Part shown: piece after piece, positions 29,248 to 39,300 of the stretch
Layout: the number at the start of each line of letters is the position of its first letter
Position numbering within the stretch: position 1 is the first letter of the stretch
From: Affinundibacterium flavidum
GTDB taxonomy: Bacteria > Pseudomonadota > Gammaproteobacteria > Burkholderiales > Burkholderiaceae_D
Length of the DNA: 64,000 bases
Direction of reading: 5' to 3'
Assembly: GCF_014284175.1 (NCBI RefSeq)
Contig: NZ_JACOGA010000004.1
Span: 124,001-188,000 of the forward strand
Made by a program: the position numbers and the translations under genes
The notes under the pieces: model-generated
The model's input: the letters and a program-made list of their open reading frames with translations, nothing else
What the model was told of the DNA's origin: nothing
Database searches by the model: none

Positions 29248-31071
29248 TTAATCCTGTTTAGCCTCTTCAAGGTCAGCATCCGCATCTTCCGCTTCTATTC
29301 GCGCTTGCGTATCTGCTGGCGGCGTTGCGGGAGCTTGCGATTTCTGTGCTATTAATTGTTGTGCCTGCGCTTGTTGCGCTTGTTGACTTGCCTGTGCCAG
29401 CGCTTGCAATACTTGTTCACGTGGTCCAAATGCCTGCGCAGTTCCATCGTTCAACAGCAACAATTTTGTCGTTGCACTCAATACTGTCGTTCTATGCGTA
29501 ATCAAGACTATCGTTTTACCGCGTTCACGCAAATCATTAATCGCCGCGACCAAGGCTTGTTCACCGACATCATCCAAATTCGAGTTTGGCTCATCCAGTA
29601 CCAACAAAGACGGATCGTCATACATAGCACGCGCCAGTCCTATCCTTTGTTTTTGACCACCGGATAAACCTGCACCGCCATCACCTAAAATCGTGTCGTA
29701 ACCTTTGGCGAAGTGCAGAATCATTTCATGCACACCTGCACGTTTTGCTGCCTGAATGACTTTTTCAGAATCGACAGTACCGAAGCGCGCGATATTATCG
29801 GCAACTGTTCCGCCAAATAATTCGATATCTTGCGGTAAGTAACCGACGTGGCTACCCAATTGATCTTTACTCCACTGATAAATATCTGCGCTATCCAAAC
29901 GCACCTTACCAACCGCAGCAGGCCAAACGCCGACTAACAATCTAGCCAATGTTGATTTACCTGCACCAGAAGGTCCGATAATACCGAGCACATCGCCAGG
30001 TTGTAATGCAAATGAGAGCGCTTTGATAATCGCGACTGGTGAGCCTGGAGGCGCAGCTGTGACGCCTTCGACCGCCAAGTGACCTTGTGGCTTAGGCAAT
30101 TCCATACCTGGGTTACGCGGAGGATTATTTGCCAGCAATTGATTTAAGCGTTCGTAAGCACCCTTCACAGAGCTCCATTGCTTCCACACACCAATCAATT
30201 GATCGATTGGACCAGTCGCTTTACCTAACAAGATGGAGCCAGCAATCATCATCCCCGGTGAAACCTTACCTTCGATGACCAAGATTGCACCCAGACCGAG
30301 CACCAAGGATTGCACGGATACGCGCACAAACTTACTTAATGCCGTCACAATTCCAGACTTCTCACTCGCTTCTGCTTGCAGTTGCAAAAAACGCCCATGC
30401 AATTTGTACCAACGTGCCATCAAATTTGGCAACATACCCATCGCCTCGATCACTTCTGCATTGCGCAAATTATTCGTGGCGAGAGTGGTAGAAGAAATCG
30501 CCATCGCATTTGCTTCGGCTAAAGGTTGTTTTGAAACGCGTTCATTGATATACGCGAGCAAAACCATAATCGCCACCGCGCACAAAGCAAACAAGCCCAT
30601 GTACATGTCAAACATAAAAATGACGAACAGGTAGAACGGAAACCAAGGCGCGTCAAAAAATGCGAAGAGGCCATTACCGGTCAAGAATTGACGAATAGTA
30701 GTCAAGTCTTGCAAGGATTGCCCCGCATTGCCACCACCACGTTTCAAGTTTTGCTCAAATGCAGCGGTATAAATACGCTTGTTAACTTGCATATCGAGTT
30801 TGGTACCGACGCGTATCAATACAAAGCTACGGATAAATTCCAGCGCGCTCATAAATGCATAAGCACCCAGTATCAATAAACTGAGCATTAACAAGGTCAT
30901 TTCATTACGACTTTGCAATACGCGATCATAGACTTGCAACATGTACAATGATGGAGCCAACATCAATAAATTGATGATGGCACTAAACACACCGATTGTA
31001 ATAAATGTACTTTTGAACGAGGTCAAAAGAGAAATTATTTCATTTCTTGGGAGTTGTGAATTTGATTTCAT
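29248..31071 (-). CDS. Type I secretion ABC transporter/permease (PrtD-like)
   Basis: About 607 residues from the ATG at 31071; GTG at 31086 is an alternative. An N-terminal membrane domain with about six helices (residues 15–310) and no C39 peptidase or C39-like domain, so it is of the PrtD/AprD/RsaD type. The ATPase domain has Walker A GPSGAGKSTLARLLVG, signature LSGGQKQRIGLARAMYDD, Walker B LLVLDEPNSNLD and switch His in LITHRT. The C-terminal 60 residues are Gln/Ala-rich and acidic. It energises export of C-terminal-signal substrates, probably the RTX and giant proteins nearby. A CRP-type promoter precedes the operon. Confidence 0.94.
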   Translation of the reverse strand: MKSNSQLPRNEIISLLTSFKSTFITIGVFSAIINLLMLAPSLYMLQVYDRVLQSRNEMTLLMLSLLILGAYAFMSALEFIRSFVLIRVGTKLDMQVNKRIYTAAFEQNLKRGGGNAGQSLQDLTTIRQFLTGNGLFAFFDAPWFPFYLFVIFMFDMYMGLFALCAVAIMVLLAYINERVSKQPLAEANAMAISSTTLATNNLRNAEVIEAMGMLPNLMARWYKLHGRFLQLQAEASEKSGIVTALSKFVRVSVQSLVLGLGAILVIEGKVSPGMMIAGSILLGKATGPIDQLIGVWKQWSSVKGAYERLNQLLANNPPRNPGMELPKPQGHLAVEGVTAAPPGSPVAIIKALSFALQPGDVLGIIGPSGAGKSTLARLLVGVWPAAVGKVRLDSADIYQWSKDQLGSHVGYLPQDIELFGGTVADNIARFGTVDSEKVIQAAKRAGVHEMILHFAKGYDTILGDGGAGLSGGQKQRIGLARAMYDDPSLLVLDEPNSNLDDVGEQALVAAINDLRERGKTIVLITHRTTVLSATTKLLLLNDGTAQAFGPREQVLQALAQASQQAQQAQAQQLIAQKSQAPATPPADTQARIEAEDADADLEEAKQD

Positions 31072-31168
31072 AAACCATTTCAGCACATCATCGTGCCCTT
31101 GAGATCCAACGAAAAAACGGATTAAACGCGCTAGCGAAAGCCTTCACGCAAAAAACCACTCGACTTCT

Positions 31169-31218
31169 ACAGCATATTATCGTCTGCCTGACGCATCAAA
31201 AATGTGATGAACGTCACA
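31169..31218 (-). promoter_or_regulatory. Putative class II CRP-dependent promoter of the secretion operon
   Basis: A perfect TGTGA-N6-TCACA palindrome at 31203–31218 (flanked by AAAA/TTTT symmetry) is centred at 31210.5. On the minus strand GATAAT lies at 31181–31176. If transcription starts at 31169, the hexamer is at -12 to -7 and the palindrome is centred at -41.5, the class II CRP arrangement. The leader would be about 98 nt to the ATG at 31071. Confidence 0.6.
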
Positions 31219-31260
31219 TTTTCAACATCGTAACATAGCATTCTTAAAATACCAACCGAT

Positions 31261-31291
31261 TTCATAATCCGATACTTCCTTGGATTATGAA
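31261..31291. promoter_or_regulatory. 10-bp inverted repeat next to the CRP-type site
   Basis: TTCATAATCC and GGATTATGAA (31261–31270, 31282–31291) form a perfect inverted repeat with an 11-bp spacer, about 45 bp upstream of the CRP-like site. There is no T-run, so it is more likely a protein-binding site than a terminator. The rest of 31087–31403 has no gene. Confidence 0.45.
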
Positions 31292-31333
31292 GGCCAAATA
31301 AGCACCATTCGGGTAGATTCAAAAGACGAAAAA

Positions 31334-31361
31334 AAAGATGTGCAAGCCTATGCACATCTTT
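31334..31361 (-). terminator. Terminator of the methyltransferase gene
   Basis: Stem AAAGATGTGCA/TGCACATCTTT (31334–31344, 31351–31361) followed on the minus strand by a T-run. Confidence 0.88.
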
Positions 31362-31378
31362 CTTAACGCTATGAATTA

Positions 31379-31398
31379 GATAATATTAGATAATATTA
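31379..31398 (-). repeat. 10-bp tandem repeat after the methyltransferase stop
   Basis: On the minus strand TAATATTATC occurs twice in tandem plus a partial third TAATTC, starting about 6 bp after the stop and before the terminator. Confidence 0.75.
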
Positions 31399-31403
31399 AG
31401 TGT

Positions 31404-33002
31404 TTAGATCGCTTTAACTGATTTGAAAAAAGGCACCCTTATCTCTACCCAAGTCTTAACCAGTCCATCCACAATTTGATTTTGTGTTGCGGCATCGAAT
31501 ATGGGGGCACCATCTTTCAACAAACTACGACCAAGACGTTTCAATACCTCAGGAAGCGCCTTGTTCCACTGACTTGTAGGAACATCCGTCAGTGTCAAAT
31601 GCATCAATACCCAATCAACTTCTCCCATCGCAATCGCGGTACCGACCACTGGCAATGGAAGGTATTTATAAGGTGCGCCAGCCAGTACGGCTTCGGTCAA
31701 CTTGATGGTAATCTGACGTCCAGATGCGTCTGCATTGGTAAGTGGCATTAAGTAATTTGAATGCACCATCAGCGTTACAGTGGACTGAACAGCTTGACGC
31801 TCCGCAGGATCGGTCAAACGCGCCATCAATTCAGAGATACTGGCACCAGCAATACCCGCATCTTTAACGAATTGCAATAAGGGCAGATAAATTTCAGGCT
31901 TACCTGAAATAGTTAAGATGCCGCCTTTAATTTCAAATGGTGCTCCTTCTTCAGGGAGCTTCATCATCGGATTAAACACAAAGCGTGTTTCGTTGATGAA
32001 CTTAGTCTTCTCGTGTGTCCAAAATTTATTTCCGCCTTTGACATAAAGATCACGACGGAAACTCTGGTTCAATGCGTAGTCACGTAATTGTTCACGCATC
32101 GTCACACTCTCTTGCGTGAATAACCAGTCTTTCAAATCTTTAGGCAAAAGCGCATCAAAACACTCGGGCAATGTCGCAGTGCCCAAATAATTCAATTTAA
32201 CATTCGCCATATCACCTATCATTTGACTAACAAAGAGAGGTTCCCAAAACTCGTTATTGTATTCTTGCAGCAAGTAGCTAGTATCTTGCACTTTCATATT
32301 TTGAAAACGCGCTTCCATACCCGGCAAAGCTTTAAGAATCGAAGGTGCCAATGTGCGCAAACTATCAATATCAGCAGTCGCTGCTTCAATCGCGAGCTTG
32401 CCTGACTTCGATTTTTGCTCCAACAATACCAAGTGCTGGAAAGGAATCATGCTTAACCAGCCAGGTAAAGTGTTGTAGCTATTGTAGAAAATTCCACCCG
32501 GCTTTAACACTTGACCGATCAATTTAAACAGCGCGTTTCGCACGACAGGCGCAATCCAAGTACTAATACCGTGGCAGACGGCGTAATCAAATTCGCCCAG
32601 AGACGCCGGATCTTCCGCCAAGCGAATGAAGTCGCCTTCAATAAAACGGACATTTTGAACACCACAACGCTCGGCCAAACCACGGGCATGGGCAATATGT
32701 TCAGGTAAGAAATCGATACCAACAAATTCAGAATCTGGATGGCAAATGGCGGCGATAATTAAATTGTAGCCTTGACCGCAGCCCGCATCGAGGTAACGGA
32801 ATCCTTGCAAATTGGTGCGATGATCTTGCAACTTGGCCGCCCAATGCAGACGCCAGGGCATGGTCTCAGGATAAAATCCGTAGGTATATCCACTGTCTGC
32901 GAAATAGCCGTGTTTCCAGTTCAAAATGTTGCTCCTTTTGATGTTATTTAGATCATTTTCAGAATTTTTTGATCTCAGCAGTGTAGCAGAGCTATAAGCC
33001 AT
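31404..33002 (-). CDS. SAM-dependent methyltransferase with methyltransferase regulatory domain
   Basis: 532 residues, soluble. The class I methyltransferase domain lies at about residues 40–220, with motif I YLDAGCGQGYNLI, an acidic end of strand 2 (FVGIDFLPEHI), FIEGDF and LKPGGIFYNSYN. The second half fits the methyltransferase regulatory domain type (PF10119-like), and a helical C-terminus follows. The substrate is unknown; such genes often sit beside type I secretion or surface-polymer genes, so protein or surface methylation is possible. It has its own terminator and sits upstream of the secretion operon on the same strand. Confidence 0.88.
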   Translation of the reverse strand: MAYSSATLLRSKNSENDLNNIKRSNILNWKHGYFADSGYTYGFYPETMPWRLHWAAKLQDHRTNLQGFRYLDAGCGQGYNLIIAAICHPDSEFVGIDFLPEHIAHARGLAERCGVQNVRFIEGDFIRLAEDPASLGEFDYAVCHGISTWIAPVVRNALFKLIGQVLKPGGIFYNSYNTLPGWLSMIPFQHLVLLEQKSKSGKLAIEAATADIDSLRTLAPSILKALPGMEARFQNMKVQDTSYLLQEYNNEFWEPLFVSQMIGDMANVKLNYLGTATLPECFDALLPKDLKDWLFTQESVTMREQLRDYALNQSFRRDLYVKGGNKFWTHEKTKFINETRFVFNPMMKLPEEGAPFEIKGGILTISGKPEIYLPLLQFVKDAGIAGASISELMARLTDPAERQAVQSTVTLMVHSNYLMPLTNADASGRQITIKLTEAVLAGAPYKYLPLPVVGTAIAMGEVDWVLMHLTLTDVPTSQWNKALPEVLKRLGRSLLKDGAPIFDAATQNQIVDGLVKTWVEIRVPFFKSVKAI

Positions 33003-33098
33003 CCTCTAAATTTTCACTGACAGTTCAACAACAATTCAGCCGAATACCTCTTCGCAGCTGTTCACAATCAATCACAAAAATCGCAAACCCAAAGAAAA

Positions 33099-33127
33099 AG
33101 GGACGATATGCAGTTCATATCGTCCCT
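33099..33127 (-). terminator. Terminator of RTX gene 1
   Basis: Stem AGGGACGATATG/CATATCGTCCCT (33099–33110, 33116–33127) followed on the minus strand by TTTTTCTTT. Nearly the same hairpin follows RTX gene 2. Confidence 0.88.
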
Positions 33128-33171
33128 ATTATCTCTATTTCATTCAACCTAAATTTTGCCCAAAAAACCTA

Positions 33172-33777
33172 TCAATCTGGGGCTATTACATAGTGGGTAA
33201 TAATATCGTTAAATAAGAGATCAGGTGCGCCCAATAATTTAGCGATCAAGACCGAACCTCCGGGCGCATTTCCGTTCTCATCCCAATACAAATTCCCAGT
33301 AGACCTATCATAAATTATTCTGTCATCTCCATCGTGTGCAACTGCACCATACCCAGAGACGAATGTTGACTCTGGCAGGTTCGCATTCCCAAATTCTGGG
33401 CCCAATATAGCGATAGCAATCAAATCCACTCCAGGCACATAATCAACGATTGTATCTACACTAGTTGCATCGAAACGTATAATCCCATGGTCCGTGGTGA
33501 GTCGAATATAAAAGAAATCCTTACCATACCCCCCAGCGAGAATATTATTACCAGCACCGCCAAACAAATAATCGTCACCATCTCCACCAAACAAGGAATC
33601 ATTTCCCTTTTCGCCGTACAATACGTCAGTACCCAATCCACCATAGAGCCTGTCATTGCCATCCCCGCCACTCAGGGAATCTTCTCCAGCGCCACCATAG
33701 AGGGTATCATCTAAGGCGGTACCTAATAAATAATCATTATTATCTGTACCGTACTGTGTACGCGAAATTTTTGCCAT
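33172..33777 (-). CDS. Small RTX calcium-binding protein 1
   Basis: 201 residues from the ATG at 33777 (GGGAGAG upstream; a GTG two codons earlier is less likely). The N-terminal tag MAKISRTQYGT is followed by seven RTX nonapeptides (GGAGEDSLS, GGDGNDRLY, GGLGTDVLY and so on, residues about 25–95), which bind calcium and fold outside the cell. The remaining 100 residues have the pattern DTIVDYVPGVDLI ... IIYDRSTGNLYWDENGNAPGGSVLIAKLLGAPDLLFNDI, shared with RTX genes 2 and 3 and probably the type I secretion signal region. No N-terminal signal peptide. No enzymatic domain, so the job is unknown. Confidence 0.9.
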   Translation of the reverse strand: MAKISRTQYGTDNNDYLLGTALDDTLYGGAGEDSLSGGDGNDRLYGGLGTDVLYGEKGNDSLFGGDGDDYLFGGAGNNILAGGYGKDFFYIRLTTDHGIIRFDATSVDTIVDYVPGVDLIAIAILGPEFGNANLPESTFVSGYGAVAHDGDDRIIYDRSTGNLYWDENGNAPGGSVLIAKLLGAPDLLFNDIITHYVIAPD

Positions 33778-34093
33778 TATCACTCTCCCTGAATCGCTCT
33801 TAATTGCAACAACAATAACAAGGAAGTTATTGTTGAAAATTTTATTTATTTCAATTTGCTATCTTAATGAATGGCGCTATAGAGTCAAACGATATCGTCA
33901 AATACTGCGCCAGCACGGCCTCACGACCCTCATTTGTAGGAAACTCGCGACAGACGCCGGAATTTCATAGAGATTGCTTGAGTAAAATCTTCCACCGTGG
34001 CAATGAAGTATGAAGTAATTAAGACGACCATCTCGCCTCAAGAAATCAATCCCAATATTATGTACAAATAAGCTACTTACCACCTCAAAGAAA

Positions 34094-34125
34094 AAGGGAT
34101 GATAGCTAAGTTCATATCATCCCTT
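34094..34125 (-). terminator. Terminator of RTX gene 2
   Basis: Stem AAGGGATGATA/TATCATCCCTT (34094–34104, 34115–34125), T-rich after it on the minus strand; a diverged copy of the hairpin behind RTX gene 1. Confidence 0.85.
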
Positions 34126-34168
34126 CTGTCCATCTGCCCCGATCAAATGTATCAAGGCACTAAAAAAA

Positions 34169-34783
34169 TCAAGTCTGTGCAGTCACGTTGAACGCATAGA
34201 TATCTGTATATTGCAAGTTAGGTGCACCAAGTAATTTTGCAATCAATACAGATCCTCCAGGCGCATTTCCATTGTCATCCCAGTACAGATTCCCAGTTGA
34301 CCTGTCATAAATTAACCTGTCGTCTGCATCATGCGCAACTGCACCATAGCCAGAGACAAATGCTGATTCAGGGAGATTCGCCGGCCCATCACTCACTAAG
34401 CTCAATACACCAATAAAAAATTTATCCACACCGGGCACATAGTCGACGATCGTATCAACACTATTTGGCTCAAAATGACCAGAACCAAAAAAGAGCGTTG
34501 AGTCTATTCGTAACAAAAATAAGTCCATGTCGTAGCCACCGGCAAGAATATTATTGCCAGCACCGCCAGCCAAAATATCGATACCATCTCCACCAAATAA
34601 AGAATCATTTCCCTTGCCACCGGACAAAAAGTCGGTGTCCAAACCACCGTATAGCCTGTCATTACCATCGCCACCAGCAATGTAGTCTTCTCCCGCACCG
34701 CCATAGATAGTATCGTCTAAGGCTGTACCCAACATCTCATCATCGCCATCAGTGCCGTACTGTGTTCTTGATATTTTTGCCAT
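34169..34783 (-). CDS. Small RTX calcium-binding protein 2
   Basis: 204 residues from the ATG at 34783, chosen because AAGGGG lies 6 bp upstream; an ATG at 34801 is in frame. Starts MAKISRTQYGTDGDDEML, nearly identical to RTX protein 1, then seven to eight nonapeptides (GGAGEDYIA, GGDGNDRLY, GGKGNDSLF), some degenerate (GGLDTDFLS, GGYDMDLFL). The C-terminal domain DTIVDYVPGVDKFFIG ... LIYDRSTGNLYWDDNGNAPGGS ... LGAPNL is a close match to RTX protein 1. The two genes are tandem paralogues that also share their terminator hairpin. Likely exported by the nearby type I system. Confidence 0.9.
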   Translation of the reverse strand: MAKISRTQYGTDGDDEMLGTALDDTIYGGAGEDYIAGGDGNDRLYGGLDTDFLSGGKGNDSLFGGDGIDILAGGAGNNILAGGYDMDLFLLRIDSTLFFGSGHFEPNSVDTIVDYVPGVDKFFIGVLSLVSDGPANLPESAFVSGYGAVAHDADDRLIYDRSTGNLYWDDNGNAPGGSVLIAKLLGAPNLQYTDIYAFNVTAQT

Positions 34784-34954
34784 GCCGAACCCCTTTTTCA
34801 TTTTCGAAAATAAATTCTTTGTCGCGATTAATTATCTTAGAGTGTTTCGATCCAGATTCAAGCAATTTAAGTGACTTACAACATAAAAATGTGGAACATC
34901 GTATTCACTGTCTCAAACGAACGACAAATCTAATCATGTTTACGGACAAAAAAA

Positions 34955-34977
34955 GGATGGCTATGACAAGGCCATCC
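34955..34977 (-). terminator. Terminator behind the decayed TPR gene
   Basis: Stem GGATGGC/GCCATCC (34955–34961, 34971–34977) with seven T following on the minus strand. Confidence 0.7.
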
Positions 34978-35090
34978 CTACTTTCAATTCACATCAATGA
35001 TTCAAGACCTGTCACCTTTTCGTTGCTCATTGCCCCGCTGGTACCTCAAGAATCAAAATGTCAGACAATTATTTAATCCAGTACATCCAA

Positions 35091-35740
35091 TTATAATGAC
35101 GATAAAAACGCAAGCGCATCCCCAGTAAAAAGAGAACGTCCACGTTTTTTGTACGTAAATATGTATCGCCTGATCATAGCCCAGGAAGGCATCCACAAAT
35201 CGCCCGAACCTTTGCAATGCAATGGCTCGATTGATGTAGGATTCTGCGCGATCAGGTTGAAATGAAGAGCCAGATCAAAACTAGACAATGCTTCTTCAAA
35301 GCAAACTAGTTCTTGCAATACTATGCCGCGATTGGAATAACATTCCGCGTAGTCTGGCTGTATCTGGATTGCTTGATCGTAACTCAATTAGGCTTCATCG
35401 AAACGCTCGATCTCTTGTAAAACATTGCCTCGGTTCGAGTATGCTTGCGCATAATCGGAATTGATACCTATCGCCAACTCATAACTAGGCGCTTGAGTTC
35501 TTTTAGCTCATTCCCACGATTCGAATAGCACCCTGCGTGCCGAAGATTGATGCGAGATACCTTGGACAACGATTCAAGCGCTAGCGCAAATTGTTGAAGT
35601 TGTGCGGACAAGGTTGCCGACAAATACAGTGCATCAAAATGATCTGCCTGCATCTCGAGCACGCGTTCGCAAATTTTTGGCGATTGCGGGTATTTGGTTT
35701 GCTGCTGCAACACCACAGGTTGTTGAATCAACTCCATCAA
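35091..35740 (-). pseudogene. Decayed TPR-repeat gene
   Basis: Reading the minus strand in all frames recovers TPR sequence in pieces: KICERVLEMQADHFDALYLSATLSAQLQQFALALESL, then after a frameshift YELAIGINSDYAQAYSNRGN, an in-frame TAA after RFDEA, then SYDQAIQIQPDYAECYSNRGIVLQEL, and after another frameshift AESYINRAIALQRFGRFVDA. At least two frameshifts and one stop therefore interrupt one ancestral frame. The pattern matches the N-terminal repeats of large TPR proteins, some of which carry a glycosyltransferase domain; no such domain remains. It keeps a terminator, so decay may be recent. Confidence 0.8.
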
Positions 35741-35957
35741 CTGTATTTTTTGTGTCGAAATTTCGACCGAAGAAACCGCTAGGTAAGCTACTTGGTGAAC
35801 ATAAAATGAGACGAACTACTAGAGTCAATTAGTCTATGCTGCACAAGCGACCGAGCGCAAGATTGCTTGACATCAAAGTGATGAAACTACGCATAATTAC
35901 GCTGGCTGAGGCCTCATTGCCTAGATTACCCCAATCGCACGATACTCATAGTCTACC

Positions 35958-36073
35958 GCGTCGGTGCACACAACCCACTCAGGCTCATTTCATCAATTTT
36001 GGGACGAATACTTCCTCCCTTGTCGCGCACTACAAGTAAACACAACAACTTCTGCATCTGTTTTGCGTAAGTC
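35958..36073 (-). repeat. Degraded repeat, copy 2 (related to 875–995)
   Basis: Aligns with 875–995 over about 115 bp. The right end TTTTGCGTAAGTCAC (36061–36075) differs in one base from the MITE-like terminal repeat TTTTGCGTAAGTCCC at 13687–13701. It lies in the 35741–36308 spacer, which otherwise holds no gene. Confidence 0.6.
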
Positions 36074-36096
36074 ACAAATTACATCATTGCATCCAT

Positions 36097-36137
36097 TTTT
36101 TACATGTAATTAAATGTTTTTTCCAATTTTTACATGT
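36097..36137. promoter_or_regulatory. Direct repeat TTTTTACATGT upstream of the DUF4347 gene
   Basis: TTTTTACATGT occurs at 36097–36107 and 36127–36137, 30 bp apart (about three helical turns), 170–210 bp before the ATG at 36309. Same-face spacing fits an activator or repressor pair, but this is inference. Confidence 0.35.
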
Positions 36138-36308
36138 CAATCAAAAATATCAAAGACATTCGCAAGTTTTATCTTCCTAGTAAGAAATTTTACTATTTCC
36201 GCACGGATATAGATTTTGATGGGCACATATTTTGCGTATGGATTCAGAGTTCATCCATTTTGTGGCTGCAATCGCCCTTACATTACTTTCCCTTTGAAGG
36301 AATCGCCC

Positions 36309-39300
36309 ATGTCTATTTTTACACCAGCGTCTATCGAAGACAGCCGCATCCAATCTACTAGTGCCAACGGCATAGCGCCTGTCACTAGAAAAGAAATCGC
36401 CTTCATTGCCAATAATGTGCAAGATTACGCGAGCCTCATTGCCTCGCTAAAATCCAACGTTGAGGTGCATGTCCTAGACTCTACACAAAATGCATTAGAA
36501 CAAATCGCAAGCATTCTGGCGCATCGCGGCAATATTGATGCTATCCACTTAATCACACATGGCTCAAATGGGGTGATCGATTTGGGCAACGCACAACTGA
36601 ATACCAGCAATTTATCGCAATATGACGCGACCCTCAATTCGATCAAAAGCAGTTTAAATAACCAGGCGGATGTCCTGATTTACGCTTGCGATGTCGCAGA
36701 AAATACGGAGGGCCTTGCATTTATCCAAGCGCTGTCAGTCAAGTTAGATGCAGAAATCAGCGCCTCGAATGATTTAACTGGCAATCAGGCTTTGGGTGGG
36801 AATTGGATCTTAGAAAAATCCACAGGCGCAATTGAAACCGCCTCGCCATTTGATCAGGCAAAACTTCTTTCCTATCAATTTGCATTGGCCGCACCAACCA
36901 TAGGCGGCACAGCGGCGGGTCAAACCGTACATGACATCGGCACGATCAAACCATTCGCCAATGTGACGATTAACGACGCCGATGGTGGTGCCACTGAAAC
37001 CGTAACGATCACTCTCGATACTGCCGCAAAAGGTGTCTTTACCGCAGCTTCGCTAACGGCCTCAGGTTTTTCTACATCGAATGGCGGCTTGAGCTACACC
37101 CATGCTGCCGCTAGCCCTGCAACAGTGCAAGCGGCGATCCGCCAACTAGTGTTTGACCCAGCCGATAACCGGGTGGCCACTGGCAGCACGGAAACCACCA
37201 CTTTCACGATCGGCGTCAACGATGGCAACTCAGGTGTGGTGAACAATAGTACGACAACGGTCATTTCGGCTTCCGTTGATTACGTTCAAAAAACCTTCTC
37301 ACCAGCCATGAATGGTCTTAGTGTACGTCCAGGCGGAACGAGTTTTACCTGGACTTACTCATCTATTTTTGATTCAGGCTTCTACGATGTAGTCGCGTTT
37401 GGTTGGATATTAACCCGTGGTAGTTTTCAATACAGCACCAATGGCGGTTCAACCTGGATTGACTATGTTGACACCTCCAAGGCCAACGGCAATACTGGCC
37501 CCGTGAATTTTATCGAGACCGCAGGAACAACCTGGCGCTATGTCGATCACAATTTAACGAACACACCAGCAACTGAAACCGTCGGATATACCTATCGCGC
37601 TACAGAGGGTGGTGGCACCACAGGGGCAGGACTATTTCTGTCCATCGATCTGGCACCCACTGACATCAGCACCAACAACATCTATGTACTAACCAACTCC
37701 ACTACCGGTACCGCGTTCGCTACACTAGCACCGACCGATACAGGCGATACCAACTACGGTTTATGGCAAATTGATAGCCAATCGAATGCGAATTTATTTA
37801 CACTGGTTTCAAACAATAACGGCAGCAATGGTATCAACACAGCGGCGGTCAAAATTGGCTCAGGAACATTACCCGCGGTAGGGCAAACGGCCACCCTCAC
37901 CGCACATTATTACGATATTTATCAACACAATAGCAACGGCACACCACTGGCTGGTGAAGGCATTTCGAAACAATTCACCTTCCATGTGGTCGATGATCAA
38001 TCGAGGGAATTTGATTTTTCAAATGATATCAACACCAGCACTACTGCGGCCAATAGCCAACTGCGCCCTACAATTACCACACTCAGCAATGGTAATTTTG
38101 TCGCCGTCTGGCAATCCGACGGTCAGGGTGAAGCCACAGGCAAAAATGGGATTTACGCGCAAATTTATACCGAAGCGGGTGTCGCCGTCGGCTCAGAGTT
38201 TGCAATTACGGTTGCCGCCAATGGCACTGATGACATCACACCAGTCGTCACGGCACTCGGCTCTGGTCGCTTTGCAGTCGCGTACACGACTGATGGTACG
38301 TCCACAGATATCGCGGTCCGCTTCGTCGCGGCGAACGGCACCATAGAAGGCGAAGTGATTGCCAACACTACGGTAACGGATGCGCAAGTGACGCCAACAA
38401 TTACCACACTCTCTGATGGCAATGTTCTGGTAGCTTGGGTCACAACAGAAACGGTGCAAGAAATTCATGCACAAAAATTCAACCCTACCACCCGAGCCAA
38501 AATCGGTGGCGAGATCACTATTTTCACAGATGATCCAGTTACCCCGGTGGGCGTGGCAAACCCCACAATTACCGCACTTGCTGGCGGTGAATACGTAACG
38601 GCTTGGGGCGATGGCAATGGCAACGTCAATGCCGTGCGCAGTGCAGCGCCATCCACGATTATTTCAGTGTCGACCGATGCTAGCGCGTTTTCTGTCGATA
38701 CGGGTTTCCCGTTACCGCGCATCACGACCTTAACCAACGGTAGTTTTGTGATCGCCTGGGACAGTGCGGCGAATGACACTGTGAACTATCTGCGTTCTGA
38801 TATTTTCTTCCAACGCTTTTCCAGTGCTGGTGCCAAGTTAGGTAGTATTACCCAAGCCAACGTCGACCCCGCCAGCAATTCACTTAAATACGAAGCCTCG
38901 ATTGCCGCTTCATCAGACGGCGGCTTCATCATCACCTGGCAATCTGATTTAGGTGACTACGATCAAAATGGTATTTTTGCGCGACGCTTTAACTCCTCCG
39001 GCGTCGCTGCCGAAGCCAGTGAGTTTGAAATCAATCAATATCGTAAAGGTGACCAAAATTCACCTGCCGTCACCGCACTCTCTTCTGGCAAATTTGCCGT
39101 GGTCTGGGTCGACAATGACTCCGATGGAGCAGGCAATGCTGGCATTGAAGGCCGTGTCTTACTATCGACTGCAACCAATCCAGCGGTCGTGACTTCAGTC
39201 AGCGCAACGACTGCTGATGGCGTCTATAAAGCGGGCGACATCATTGACATTACGATCGTGTTTGATAAAGCGGTCGATGTAACAGGCGTACCAAAATTAA

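Noticed and set aside
31404..33002. Methyltransferase considered as part of the secretion operon
   Set aside because: It ends with its own terminator (31334–31361), and a separate promoter-like region lies before the transporter gene.
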